Part shown: piece by piece, positions 8,883-17,862 of the stretch
Numbering within the stretch: the first letter of the stretch is position 1
Layout of the letters: the number at the start of each line of letters is the position of its first letter
From: Marivita sp046592965
Lineage (GTDB): Bacteria > Pseudomonadota > Alphaproteobacteria > Rhodobacterales > Rhodobacteraceae
DNA: 64,000 nucleotides
Assembly (NCBI RefSeq): GCF_046592965.1
Contig: NZ_JBISBV010000009.1
Span: forward strand, 17,590 to 81,589
Reading direction: 5' to 3'
Notes under the pieces: model-generated
Databases searched by the model: none
What the model was told of the DNA's origin: nothing
The model's input: only the letters and a program-made list of their open reading frames with translations
Program-made: the position numbers and the translations under genes

Positions 8883-10802
8883 TCAAGCCGTGGGCTCCGG
8901 TTCCAGACCGCCTTCGCCCGGCTGTGGCTTTGCCTTGGGCTTGGTCTTCGGAATCGCCGTGACACTTGGCGTGTCGGCGGCATCGCCCGAGGCATCATCG
9001 TCGCTCGCTTGGGGAGGATCGCCGCGAATGACACGCTTGATCTCGTCTCCGGTCAGGGTTTCATACTCCAGAAGACCCTGAGCCAGGCGTTCCCACTCGT
9101 CTTTCTTCTCGGTCAGGATCTCGAACGCGCGTTCATAGGCGTTCTGAATGAACCGTTTGACCTCTTCTTCGATCATTTCCTTGGTGTTGGCGGAAACCGA
9201 GAATCCGGCAGTGTTGCCGCTATAGCCCTCGGCCGCCTCACGATAGTCGATATTGCCAACCTTGTCTGACATACCCCATTGCAGCACCATTGCGCGCGCC
9301 AGGGCAGAGGCTTGCTGGATATCGCCAGCCGGCCCGTTCGAGACATTTTCCTCACCATACTTGATGATCTCGGCCGCTTTACCGGCCATGGTCATGGCAA
9401 GCTTTTCCTCGCACTCGGACTTGTGCCAGTTCAGCCGGTCAATCTCGGGCAGCGACACAACCATGCCCAATGCACCACCGCGCGGAATGATCGTGGCTTT
9501 GTAAACCGGATCGCATTGCGGAAGGCTCATGCCGACGATCGCGTGTCCTGCTTCGTGATAGGCGGTTTTTTCCTTTTGCTCGGGCGTCAAGACCATGGAC
9601 CGGCGCTCCGCCCCCATCATCACCTTGTCCTTGGCGTTCTCGAAGTCTTCCATCGTCACGAACCGACGACCAACACGTGCCGCCATCAAAGCGGCTTCGT
9701 TCACCAGGTTGGCGAGATCCGCACCAGAGAAACCCGGCGTGCCGCGCGCGATGATTCGCAGATCGACATCCGGACCAAGCGGCGTTTTGCGCGCATGAAC
9801 GCCCAGAATTTTTTCCCGGCCCTTGATGTCGGGGTTCGGAACGGTGACCTGGCGGTCAAAGCGCCCCGGACGAAGCAGCGCCGGGTCGAGCACGTCACGA
9901 CGGTTCGTCGCCGCCACGATGATCACACCCTCGTTAGCCTCGAACCCGTCCATTTCGACCAGAAGCTGGTTCAATGTCTGCTCGCGCTCATCGTTGCCAC
10001 CGCCATAACCGGCGCCGCGCGCCCGGCCGACCGCGTCGATCTCGTCGATGAACACGATGCACGGCGCGTTCTTCTTGGCTTGTTCGAACATGTCGCGAAC
10101 GCGAGATGCGCCCACGCCGACGAACATCTCAACGAAGTCCGAGCCCGAGATGGTGAAGAACGGAACCCCCGCCTCGCCTGCGATTGCGCGCGCGAGGAGC
10201 GTTTTACCGGTTCCCGGCGGACCCACAAGCAACGCGCCCTTGGGGATCTTGCCGCCCAGACGCGAGAACCGCTGAGGATTGCGCAGAAACTCGACGATCT
10301 CCTCAAGCTCTTCCTTCGCCTCGTCGATGCCAGCGACATCATCGAAAGTCACACGGCCGTGCTTTTCGGTCAGCAGCTTGGCTTTGGATTTGCCAAACCC
10401 CATCGCGCCGCCACGGCCACCGCCCTGCATCCGGTTCATGAAGTAGATCCAGACCCCGATGAGCAGAAGGAACGGCAGCAGGCTGAGCAGGAACGACTGG
10501 AACCCCGACTGCTGTTGCTGTTCGGCGCGGATCGGAACGCCGTTTTCGATCAACAGATCGGTGACGGTCGCGTCTTCCGGTTTGATCGCGACATAGTCCT
10601 GACCATCCTTGCTGCGGAAGCGAACTTGCTCGCCATCGAGTGTGACCGAACTGACGGTGTCATCATCGACCGCGGCGACAAAATCAGAATAGCTGATTTC
10701 GCGGCTCTGAAGCGTGTTTCCGCCACCAGAGAATATGTTGAAAAGCGCCAGAATCAACAGGAACAGTACGACCCAGAAGGCGATGTTTCGTGCGTTGCCC
10801 AA
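8883..10802 (-). CDS. ftsH: ATP-dependent zinc metalloprotease FtsH
   Basis: A TTG start at 10802 is chosen: it sits seven bases after AGGAGA and gives the usual MGNARNIAFW N-terminus (639 residues). An ATG at 10871 would add 23 non-conserved residues. Two membrane segments (about 9-25 and 103-121) flank a periplasmic domain. The Walker A motif GPPGTGKT is at 194-201, followed by Walker B and second-region-of-homology motifs and the zinc-binding HEAGH. The tail after about residue 600 is rich in Asp, Lys and Pro. FtsH degrades misfolded membrane proteins and some regulators. It is the last gene of the tol-tilS block. Confidence 0.96.
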   Translation of the reverse strand: MGNARNIAFWVVLFLLILALFNIFSGGGNTLQSREISYSDFVAAVDDDTVSSVTLDGEQVRFRSKDGQDYVAIKPEDATVTDLLIENGVPIRAEQQQQSGFQSFLLSLLPFLLLIGVWIYFMNRMQGGGRGGAMGFGKSKAKLLTEKHGRVTFDDVAGIDEAKEELEEIVEFLRNPQRFSRLGGKIPKGALLVGPPGTGKTLLARAIAGEAGVPFFTISGSDFVEMFVGVGASRVRDMFEQAKKNAPCIVFIDEIDAVGRARGAGYGGGNDEREQTLNQLLVEMDGFEANEGVIIVAATNRRDVLDPALLRPGRFDRQVTVPNPDIKGREKILGVHARKTPLGPDVDLRIIARGTPGFSGADLANLVNEAALMAARVGRRFVTMEDFENAKDKVMMGAERRSMVLTPEQKEKTAYHEAGHAIVGMSLPQCDPVYKATIIPRGGALGMVVSLPEIDRLNWHKSECEEKLAMTMAGKAAEIIKYGEENVSNGPAGDIQQASALARAMVLQWGMSDKVGNIDYREAAEGYSGNTAGFSVSANTKEMIEEEVKRFIQNAYERAFEILTEKKDEWERLAQGLLEYETLTGDEIKRVIRGDPPQASDDDASGDAADTPSVTAIPKTKPKAKPQPGEGGLEPEPTA

Positions 10803-10880
10803 GAAAATTTCTCCTGAATTCGACGGAGGCGAATAGGCCCGCGTCTCTTGGCCTATAACATAGACATGCACGGCCCGGGT

Positions 10881-12230
10881 TCAATGCGAAAGACAAAATG
10901 CCCTGAAACCGGTATCGCGGCGCCCGAGTACGTAGCGCTCAGCGGTTATGCCGCTGCCGATACCCAGCGCCGGACAGGCAAGCATAACATCCTCCCGCCA
11001 GACCGATGGCAGCCCCAAGGAGGCCCGCATCGTCAGCGGCAGATTTTCGCGCGCCTCGATCTGGCGCCAGCCCTTGTCGCCCAAAGCGCGAACGGTCGCA
11101 CCTCTTGTGTCCAAGCTGTCATCACCTTTCAAAACCCATTGCCCGTCCCATAACGCCTCCAGGTCACTTACTTCATCCCTAACGCACGCGGCTTCACGAA
11201 AGACGCGGATTTCGCTCTTTGACACCACGACCTCGGCACCGTGCAACGTTCCACCGCGGCCAGAGAGGGCCCTTTCCAGCAAGTCCTCACTTGCCGCCTC
11301 CCGTGGGCGATACGGGCTCGATGCGACATAGCGCAAGGACGCCGTCAGCATCCTCAACTGCGTTTCGCCGTCCAGTGCGGCAAGCCCGTCCCTTTCGATC
11401 AGCACCTGCCCCAACGGTGCGTTCATGCAAATCCGATCCACGGCGTCCGACAGGCGCGCGGTCAGTCCCGCCCGCGCCCGTGACAAACGCGTGGCCGTTT
11501 TGGCCAAAACGGACGCAGTGATCCCTTCGTGGCGCAGAAGTGTTAACAATTGCCGAATGCGGACGCGATCATATGACCGATCCTCATTGCTGGGGTCTTC
11601 GATCCAGGGCGCCTGCAAGACCCGCGCATAGTGCCGCAATTCCGCCCGCGACATGCCAAGGCACGGGCGCACTACGTCAAATCCGGGTGTTCCGCCTGCT
11701 TGCGGCGGCGTCTGGCCAGCATAGGTTCCCGGCTCCAGTTCGGGCGCGCCCAAAGCGTGAGGAGCAACCAGGCGGATGGCTTGCATGCCCGCCAAACCGT
11801 CCACACCGGAGCCGCGCGCAAGTCGCATCAGCACCGTTTCCGCTTGATCGTCCTCAGTATGGGCAAACAGCACATGTTTCACCGAACCGCGCCATCGGTC
11901 GATCAGCTCGAGTCGTGCCTGGCGCGCTGCGGCCTGAACGTTTCCCCGCCCGTCCCAAGACCAGAGCACGCGCGTATGCGGCCAGCCCAGCGTTGCACAT
12001 TCGCGTGCCACCATCTCGGCCTCGGCCGCAGATTCGGCTCGCAATCCGTGATCGATGGTAATCACCCACAAGCGAACGCCATAGATATGCGTCCAGTTAT
12101 GGGCGAGGTAGAGCATTGCCATGCTGTCACCGCCGCCCGACACGGCCAGCCCGATGTCGGGGGGAAAATCGGGGCCAAGCAACTGGCCCATCTGATCGGC
12201 AAACCGCTGTTGCAGCGGTGGCTCGTTCAC
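10881..12230 (-). CDS. tilS: tRNA(Ile)-lysidine synthase
   Basis: The GTG start at 12230 overlaps the cpoB stop (GTGA), the simplest reading for a coupled operon; the frame is open further upstream inside cpoB. The protein has 449 residues. The PP-loop SGGGDS lies near residue 30 and the ITIDHGLR and HTEDDQAETVLMRL segments follow, all diagnostic of TilS. The enzyme puts lysine on C34 of the CAU-anticodon tRNA-Ile, converting its decoding from AUG to AUA. The C-terminal half is less conserved, as usual. The position between cpoB and ftsH is standard for Rhodobacterales. Confidence 0.93.
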   Translation of the reverse strand: MNEPPLQQRFADQMGQLLGPDFPPDIGLAVSGGGDSMAMLYLAHNWTHIYGVRLWVITIDHGLRAESAAEAEMVARECATLGWPHTRVLWSWDGRGNVQAAARQARLELIDRWRGSVKHVLFAHTEDDQAETVLMRLARGSGVDGLAGMQAIRLVAPHALGAPELEPGTYAGQTPPQAGGTPGFDVVRPCLGMSRAELRHYARVLQAPWIEDPSNEDRSYDRVRIRQLLTLLRHEGITASVLAKTATRLSRARAGLTARLSDAVDRICMNAPLGQVLIERDGLAALDGETQLRMLTASLRYVASSPYRPREAASEDLLERALSGRGGTLHGAEVVVSKSEIRVFREAACVRDEVSDLEALWDGQWVLKGDDSLDTRGATVRALGDKGWRQIEARENLPLTMRASLGLPSVWREDVMLACPALGIGSGITAERYVLGRRDTGFRAFCLSH

Positions 12231-13051
12231 GAACAGTTGAACCGCGCCCTGGCGGCCTCTGCCTCCGCGATCGCTGCACTGCCGGGATAGCGCCCCGCCA
12301 CCTCGGACAAGGTCACGCACGCTTCCGGCACATTGCCCAATTCACCCAACGCCGCTCCAAGGCGCCACAGCGCCTCAGGGCCAACGCTGTCGTCAGGATA
12401 GCCGGCATAGGCATCCAGATACCGGCGCGCGGCCTCGCGCAGGTCGCCAAGACCGGCAAGAGCCTTGCCTTCAGCCACAAGCGCCTGGGCCTCTAGCGGA
12501 CCGCCGGGATAGGTCTGGCGAAAGGTCGCAAACTGGTCTGCGGCGGATTGAAAGTCACCATTGGCGAGCGCCTCCCCAGCCCGCCGAAAGTCTGTTTCCT
12601 CGCCAACCGCCAATTCCGGTCCGGCCGAGCTTGGGAGTGATTGCGGCACAGGCTGCGGCGCTGCGGCGCTCGTCCCCGTCTCCCCACCCAAGGTCGGTGT
12701 CTTGCCCACATTCGCGATATCGCAACCGCTTTCCAGCTCGCACAGGCGAAATTCCAGATCACCGATCCGGCGGGCTCCGTCTTCGGCGACGCTGCCCACA
12801 CGAAACTCAAGCTCTTCGGTCTTGGCGGTCAGGCGCTGCAACTCCGATTCGATTGCATTGATTCGATCCAACGCACCGCTGGGCAGCGCCATTGCGCTGG
12901 GTCCGGTGGTGCTCAATTCGCGCTTCAGTTTCTGAATTTCAACGAACAAGACCGACATGTCCTGCCGAATATCCGCCAACGTTTCCGACGCCAGAACACT
13001 CATCGGCGCGACCGCCAGAACACCCGTCAAAAGGATCGCATGCAATCGCAT
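12227..13051 (-). CDS. cpoB: Tol-Pal system protein CpoB (YbgF)
   Basis: This protein has 274 residues from the second of two tandem ATGs (13051), better spaced from GGAG than the first at 13054. A signal peptide (residues 1-20, ending VLASE) is followed by a predicted coiled coil (about 25-95), a linker with a Cys pair (LCELESGC), and a C-terminal TPR region (about 150-274) with periodic Ala/Gly/Leu motifs. CpoB couples the Tol-Pal machine to peptidoglycan synthesis during constriction. It is transcribed 11 bases after pal and overlaps tilS. Confidence 0.92.
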   Translation of the reverse strand: MRLHAILLTGVLAVAPMSVLASETLADIRQDMSVLFVEIQKLKRELSTTGPSAMALPSGALDRINAIESELQRLTAKTEELEFRVGSVAEDGARRIGDLEFRLCELESGCDIANVGKTPTLGGETGTSAAAPQPVPQSLPSSAGPELAVGEETDFRRAGEALANGDFQSAADQFATFRQTYPGGPLEAQALVAEGKALAGLGDLREAARRYLDAYAGYPDDSVGPEALWRLGAALGELGNVPEACVTLSEVAGRYPGSAAIAEAEAARARFNCS

Positions 13052-13062
13052 CATCCGCTCCG

Positions 13063-13581
13063 TCAGCTTGTCAGACCGGCTGAAATGATCGTCACAGCGC
13101 GGCGGTTCTTGGCGTAACACGACTCTTCAGAACAAATCTCGATCGGGCGCTCCTTGCCATAGCTGACATAGCGCAACCGGTTCGACGGGATGCCCTGTGC
13201 CACCAGGTATTCCATCACCGAATTGGCCCGACGTGCCCCGAGCGCGAGGTTATAGGCGCGGGTGCCCTGCTCGTCGGCATGGCCCTCGATCACGGCGTTG
13301 TAGTCGGTGTTGGTCTGCAACCAGCGGATTTGCCCATCCAGCGTTGCGCGGGCCTGCGGATCAAGCGTCGACTGGTCAATCGCAAACAATACGCGGTCGC
13401 CCACGGTCTGCTGGAAATAGGCCGGCGAACTCGGATCGCTGGCGCTTCCCGGCACGATGCCCCCCGCCGATCCGGTGGCCGCATTGAGATCGACCGCGTC
13501 GTTGTCGAACCGGTTGGCGTTGGTACAAGCCGAGACGGCCAGAACCGCCATAAGCATCGTCAGTTTTGCGGAGAGTCGCAT
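13063..13581 (-). CDS. pal: Peptidoglycan-associated lipoprotein Pal
   Basis: This protein has 172 residues. The signal peptide ends in the lipobox AVSAC, with lipidated Cys at about residue 20. The OmpA-like domain occupies the C-terminal two thirds; it contains VIEGHADEQGTRAYN and LGARRAN, with the Asp and Arg that bind diaminopimelate. Pal anchors the outer membrane to peptidoglycan and pairs with TolB. The ATG at 13581 was chosen because longer frames run through an AT-rich hairpin and lack a signal peptide. It lies 137 bases from tolB, the largest gap inside this operon. Confidence 0.96.
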   Translation of the reverse strand: MRLSAKLTMLMAVLAVSACTNANRFDNDAVDLNAATGSAGGIVPGSASDPSSPAYFQQTVGDRVLFAIDQSTLDPQARATLDGQIRWLQTNTDYNAVIEGHADEQGTRAYNLALGARRANSVMEYLVAQGIPSNRLRYVSYGKERPIEICSEESCYAKNRRAVTIISAGLTS

Positions 13582-13660
13582 CGGGGTATCCTGCCCTTTC
13601 AATTGGTACCTGTTGAGTATCACAGCACGCGTGGCGCGCAAAGCCGTGACATGAGGATCG

Positions 13661-13713
13661 CCATTTTCGTCAGAAAATGGTTTGCTGGAAAAATCTTTGG
13701 AAAAAGATTTTTT
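13661..13713. other. Two AT-rich hairpins between tolB and pal
   Basis: The first hairpin pairs CCATTTTC with GAAAATGG (13661-13680); the second pairs AAAAATCTT with AAGATTTTT (13689-13713). They fill the tolB-pal spacer and begin almost at the tolB stop codon. They could attenuate or process the tol transcript; no function is proven. Confidence 0.5.
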
Positions 13714-13718
13714 CAGGG

Positions 13719-15044
13719 TCATTGCAACGGCCCCCAGCTCGGGTCCGATGCGCCTTCGGGAGTGCGCACGCGCGTCAGCTTTCGACCCGAGATGTCCACC
13801 GTGTACAAAGAGGATGATCCTTGCGCGCCCTGGGTTTCGCGCGCGAACATGATGACGCGCCCGTTGGGAGCCCAGGTCGGGCCTTCATCAAGGAACGACG
13901 CGGTCAGCAGTCGCTCTTCCGAACCATCGGTGCGCATGACACCGATAAAAAACCGCCCCGCGTTTTGTTTGGTAAACGCGATCATGTCACCGCGCGGCGA
14001 CCAGACGGGTGTCGAATAGCGCCCCTCGCCAAAGCTGATCCGTCTGGCTTCGCCACCCCCGGCGGGCATAACATAAAGCTGCTGGGTACCCGAGCGGTCG
14101 CTTTCGAATACGATCTGGCTGCCATCGGGCGAATAGCTTGGCGCGGTTTCGATCGAGGGCGCGTTGGTCAATTGGCGCGTCGCTCCACTGGCGACGTCCA
14201 TCGCGAAAATGTCGGTATTCGACCCTTGGGTGATCGAATAGACCACCGTCTGCCCGTTTGGCGCAAATCGTGGCGCAAAGCTCATCACACCGTTCTGCCC
14301 CTGCAGGATGCGGCTTTGCACCGTTCCCACCTCAAGAACATGCACGCGCGGCATTCCGGTTTCGTAGCTGGTATAGAGCACCCGCTGCCCGTCATTGGAA
14401 AACCGCGGCGCGAGGACCAGCGAATTGCTGCCGGTCAGGTACTGCACGTTGGCACCGTCATAATCCATGACCGCCAGACGCTTGGCGCGATTGTCCTTCG
14501 GACCACTTTCCGAAACGAACACAACGCGGCTGTCGAAATACCCCGACTCGCCGGTGATCCGGCTGTAGACCTGATCGGCCACCTTGTGCGCCATGCGCCG
14601 CCATCCGTCGGGCGTGCCGGCAAACTGCATCCCCTGGCCCAGCTCGGTGCCGGCGAACACGTCCCACACGCGGAACTTCACGACCACCTGCCCGCCAGAG
14701 GAACTGACCGCGCCGGTCACCAAAGCCTGTGCGTTGATCGCCTTCCAGTCGGCGAACTGAACCGGGCTGCCGAAACTGGTGATCTGGCTGATATGCGCCT
14801 CGCGCGGCACTTCTCGGAACAACCCGGTGCCGGTCAGGTCATCGGCCACAACCCGCGCGATCTGCTGCGCCAATTGCTGGGCTTCTGCGCTTTCGGCAAC
14901 GAAATCCGGCACCGCATAAGGCATCGGTTCAACGACACCTTCGGTGATCTCGATCCGCAACGGTCCGCTTTGCGCCTGCGCCGTCACGGGCGCGGCAAAA
15001 GCCAAAACCAGGGCAGACATCACAAACGCGACGATCTGTTTCAT
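13719..15044 (-). CDS. tolB: Tol-Pal system beta-propeller protein TolB
   Basis: This protein has 441 residues with a signal peptide (about 1-22, ending AQAQS). An N-terminal alpha/beta domain (to about 160) precedes a six-bladed propeller whose repeats show the TolB signature, for example PRFSNDGQRVLYTS, PRFAPNGQTVVYS, PSYSPDGSQIVFESDR and PVWSPRGDMIAFT. TolB binds Pal and is released on energisation by TolQRA. The ATG at 15044 overlaps the tolA stop (15041), so the two genes are translationally coupled. A 48-base upstream extension lacks the signal sequence. Confidence 0.96.
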   Translation of the reverse strand: MKQIVAFVMSALVLAFAAPVTAQAQSGPLRIEITEGVVEPMPYAVPDFVAESAEAQQLAQQIARVVADDLTGTGLFREVPREAHISQITSFGSPVQFADWKAINAQALVTGAVSSSGGQVVVKFRVWDVFAGTELGQGMQFAGTPDGWRRMAHKVADQVYSRITGESGYFDSRVVFVSESGPKDNRAKRLAVMDYDGANVQYLTGSNSLVLAPRFSNDGQRVLYTSYETGMPRVHVLEVGTVQSRILQGQNGVMSFAPRFAPNGQTVVYSITQGSNTDIFAMDVASGATRQLTNAPSIETAPSYSPDGSQIVFESDRSGTQQLYVMPAGGGEARRISFGEGRYSTPVWSPRGDMIAFTKQNAGRFFIGVMRTDGSEERLLTASFLDEGPTWAPNGRVIMFARETQGAQGSSSLYTVDISGRKLTRVRTPEGASDPSWGPLQ

Positions 15045-16183
15045 CGGATCCTCATATTCTCTGGGTTGAACGTCATTTCGACAGTTTTCCATTGATCAAA
15101 TTTTTCTGCGGGCAGAGTGTACCCGTCGCCCTGACAGCGCAAGATCGCGCGGCGCGCCGATTGAAACGCCGTCTCGGCCGCCGAGCCGCTGCCCCCTTGG
15201 GCATTCAACATCCGCAACGACGAACTCACGACCTTTCCCGACCTGTCCATGTCAAATCCGACGGTCACTGTCACATTCGCCGCTTCCGATCCCACATCGA
15301 CCAGCCAGCATTCCTGAACCGCAACGCGAAATCCGTCCGTTTCTCCCTGGGTCAAGGGCGGGCCTTCGGCGCTGCCAGAGCTGTCGCCGCCCAGCGCTTC
15401 CTCCAACGCACCGGCAATCGCCGACGCCGTCGCATCCGCAGACGGCGGGTTGTCTGCTGGTGCGGCTTCAGCCGTCGTGTCAGGCGCGGTTGTGCTTGGC
15501 GTCTCGGGCGCAGCCGCCGTCTGCGTCGGGGCCGGGCGATTGGGCCGCACGCGCGGACGCATCGACGATGTCGGCGCCCGCGCCGGCTCCTCGGCCTCGG
15601 TCACGATCTCACTCGCCGCCGCTTCGGGCGCGGTCGCTTGCTGTTCTTCGGCCTCGGTCACATCGGGCGTTTCAGAGCGTTCCACCGTTTCCTGGACCTC
15701 GGGCGCGATGTCGGCCTCCGGCTCGGGCTCCGGCACCGCCTGAGGGGCCACGCGGGGTGCCGGTCGCGGCGTCGGGCGCAACGCCATCTCGGGCGCATCG
15801 ACCTGCGGCGTCGGCTCGGGGGCCGGCGGCTGCGGCGGGGTCTCTGCGACCTCAGGCTCGGGCATCGGTGCTACGGGCTCGGGGGTTGGATCTGGCTCTG
15901 CGGCTTCCGGCTCCGCCGGTTCGGGTTGAACGTCCGGCTGAGTGTCGGGAACCGGCGTGTCCGGCGCGGTTTCTTCAACTTCGGGCTCTGGCAGCGCGGC
16001 AGGTTCCGTTCCCAGCGTGGGCGCTGCCTGCGGTTGCGTCAGCGCAGCGTATTCCGCCTCGGAGATCACCGACACGTCAGCCACCTGAACTTCCGGCGGA
16101 TTGCTGCTGAACACGCCGCCAAACAGCACCCAGAGGATCAAGACCCCATGCGCCCCGCCCGAGATATAATGGCCCGTATGCAC
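15041..16183 (-). CDS. tolA: TolA-type cell envelope protein
   Basis: This protein has 380 residues. A single membrane segment (about 8-25, GVLILWVLFGGVF) is followed by a very long Pro/Glu/Ala-rich periplasmic linker (about 50-270) with repeated PEPE and PEVAE units. A small folded C-terminal domain (about 280-380) contains VAVQECWLVDVGSEA and a TolA/TonB-like end. It transmits proton-motive energy from TolQ/TolR to the TolB-Pal complex. The domain is shorter and more divergent than in enterobacteria, as usual in Rhodobacterales; the call relies on position between tolR and tolB. Confidence 0.88.
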   Translation of the reverse strand: MHTGHYISGGAHGVLILWVLFGGVFSSNPPEVQVADVSVISEAEYAALTQPQAAPTLGTEPAALPEPEVEETAPDTPVPDTQPDVQPEPAEPEAAEPDPTPEPVAPMPEPEVAETPPQPPAPEPTPQVDAPEMALRPTPRPAPRVAPQAVPEPEPEADIAPEVQETVERSETPDVTEAEEQQATAPEAAASEIVTEAEEPARAPTSSMRPRVRPNRPAPTQTAAAPETPSTTAPDTTAEAAPADNPPSADATASAIAGALEEALGGDSSGSAEGPPLTQGETDGFRVAVQECWLVDVGSEAANVTVTVGFDMDRSGKVVSSSLRMLNAQGGSGSAAETAFQSARRAILRCQGDGYTLPAEKFDQWKTVEMTFNPENMRIR

Positions 16184-16191
16184 TGCGCGTC

Positions 16192-16659
16192 TCAGCCATC
16201 CGACCCGTCGAACGCCGGGCCACCGATGTCTGTCACCAGACCGATGGAACTGAAGCCACCGGCATTCAGCGCGCCCATGACCTGCGCCACCGTCTCGTAG
16301 GTCACAGTGCCGTCGGCGCGCAAGAACACCCGGTCATCGGCCCGCTCTGCCGCGATCGCCCGCAGCCGCGGCACCAGATCGCCGCGCGCCACTTCGGTGT
16401 TCTGGATCGACACGATCCCGTCTGCACCGATGGTCACTGTCAACGGTTCCTCGGTTTCCGACGGCAGCGCCGTTGCGGCAGTTTTCGGCAATTCGACTGG
16501 CACACCCACGGTCAACAACGGTGCCGCCACCATAAAGATGATCAGCAGCACCATCATCACGTCGACAAACGGCGTGACGTTGATTTCCGACATCGGCATC
16601 GCACGGCCCTTGCGCCGCCTGCGCCCGCCGCCGCCCGATTTGATCACGCCACCTGCCAT
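16192..16659 (-). CDS. tolR: Biopolymer transport protein TolR (ExbD family)
   Basis: This protein has 155 residues. A basic glycine-rich N-terminus (KSGGGGRRRRKGRAMP) leads to the ExbD motif EINVTPFVDVMMVLLIIFMV (about residues 25-44), which carries the membrane aspartate used for proton translocation. The periplasmic domain follows, with the usual ADGTVTYETV element. It lies 8 bases before tolA and 3 bases after tolQ, so the three are co-translated. Confidence 0.95.
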   Translation of the reverse strand: MAGGVIKSGGGGRRRRKGRAMPMSEINVTPFVDVMMVLLIIFMVAAPLLTVGVPVELPKTAATALPSETEEPLTVTIGADGIVSIQNTEVARGDLVPRLRAIAAERADDRVFLRADGTVTYETVAQVMGALNAGGFSSIGLVTDIGGPAFDGSDG

Positions 16660-16662
16660 CGC

Positions 16663-17358
16663 TCAGCTGTCCAGCTGACGGCTGAGAATGGTCGAGAATT
16701 CGTCGGCAAAGGATTCGTATCCCGCCAGAATGCGGTCACTGTCAGCCGACAGCTTGTTATAGAACACCACCGCCGGGATCGCGGCCAGAAGGCCCAGCCC
16801 TGTGGCCAGCAATGCCTCGGCGATACCGGGCGCGACCACGACTAGCGATGTGTTCTGCTGCTGCGCAATCTCGACAAACGCATGCATGATGCCCCAGACA
16901 GTGCCGAACAATCCGACAAACGGCGCAACCGATCCAACCGTCGCCAGCACCGCAAGGTTTTTTTGCAGGTCCTCGGCTTCTTTCTGGATTGCGACGTCCA
17001 TCGACCGGTCGATGCGCGCGTGCGCCCCAGCGATCAGCCCGCCATCGTCGCGATGCGAGCGCCGCCACTCCGTCATTCCCGCCGCAAACACCTTCTTGGC
17101 GCGCCCACCGGGTTCGGGTCCGATCTGGTCGAACAGCTCGTCGAGCGGTTCGCCCGACCAGAAGGAGCGGTCGAACTCCGATGCTTCGGACCGTGCGCGC
17201 CGATACGACATGAGTTTTTCGAAAATGATCGCCCACGCCCAAAAGGACGCCAGCATCAGCATCACCATGACAATCTTGACGGTGAATGTGGCGCGCGCGA
17301 ACAATCCCCACATGGAGAAATCAATCTCCTGCGCCAGCGCAAGTGTCTCTGCTTCCAT
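16663..17358 (-). CDS. tolQ: Proton channel subunit TolQ (MotA/TolQ/ExbB)
   Basis: This protein has 231 residues with three membrane segments (about 12-42, 138-165 and 175-200). The conserved VAPFVGLFGTVWGIMHAF motif and the GIAEALLATGLGLLAAIPAVVFYN helix of the TolQ/ExbB channel are present. TolQ forms the pentameric channel around TolR. The 114-base gap after ybgC may contain the promoter of a separate tolQRAB transcript. Confidence 0.95.
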   Translation of the reverse strand: MEAETLALAQEIDFSMWGLFARATFTVKIVMVMLMLASFWAWAIIFEKLMSYRRARSEASEFDRSFWSGEPLDELFDQIGPEPGGRAKKVFAAGMTEWRRSHRDDGGLIAGAHARIDRSMDVAIQKEAEDLQKNLAVLATVGSVAPFVGLFGTVWGIMHAFVEIAQQQNTSLVVVAPGIAEALLATGLGLLAAIPAVVFYNKLSADSDRILAGYESFADEFSTILSRQLDS

Positions 17359-17472
17359 CTGCCTGCTCTTTAGCCGGTTGGCCCCGTTACCGGGCTCTGA
17401 TTAACAGAGGTCATAGCCCAATATCAGGGCAAACGCCAACACAATGGCGTCATAACACCGGAAATCGGCTCC

Positions 17473-17862
17473 TCAGTGAATCTGCCGGCGGATATTCGCC
17501 GGAAGCCGCGCCGGCAGTCCACCATCGGTTACGCAGACGACAAGCACCTCGGCCTGAAACAACAGATCCTCGCCGCGCAAGACATCCTGCATCATGGTCA
17601 GGCGCACTCCGGTCACCGATTTCACGGTGGTGCGCACCACAAGATCGTCGTCGAATTTTGCCGGCAGCAGATACTCCGCCTCGAGCCGCCGCACCACGAA
17701 CACGATCCCGTCCTGTTCGCGCATCGCGTTTTGATCGATGCCTAGCGATCGAACCCAATCTGACCGTGCACGCTCGATGAAGCGCAGATAATTGGCGTAA
17801 TAAACGATCCCTCCCATATCGGTGTCTTCGTAATACACCCGTACCGGAAATTCGTGTATCAT
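17473..17862 (-). CDS. ybgC: Tol-Pal associated acyl-CoA thioesterase YbgC
   Basis: This is a 129-residue hotdog thioesterase. The motif VYYEDTDMGGIVYYANYLRFIERARSDW carries the catalytic Asp and the YxNYL signature of the 4-hydroxybenzoyl-CoA thioesterase/YbgC group. Family members hydrolyse short acyl-CoA or act with phospholipid enzymes, and the gene is linked to tol operons across Proteobacteria. The start overlaps the stop codon of the unknown upstream gene (ATGA), so translation is coupled. Confidence 0.94.
   Translation of the reverse strand: MIHEFPVRVYYEDTDMGGIVYYANYLRFIERARSDWVRSLGIDQNAMREQDGIVFVVRRLEAEYLLPAKFDDDLVVRTTVKSVTGVRLTMMQDVLRGEDLLFQAEVLVVCVTDGGLPARLPANIRRQIH

Noticed and set aside
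9279..10817. Long plus-strand frame of about 512 codons opposite ftsH
   Set aside because: It mirrors the codon structure of ftsH, has no family motifs and is rich in Arg/His, a normal artefact in GC-rich DNA.
13821..15095. 424-codon frame opposite tolB
   Set aside because: Antisense shadow of a well-supported gene; composition unlike real proteins.
15092..16300. 402-codon arginine-rich frame opposite tolA
   Set aside because: It arises from the complement of the Pro/Glu-rich tolA linker.
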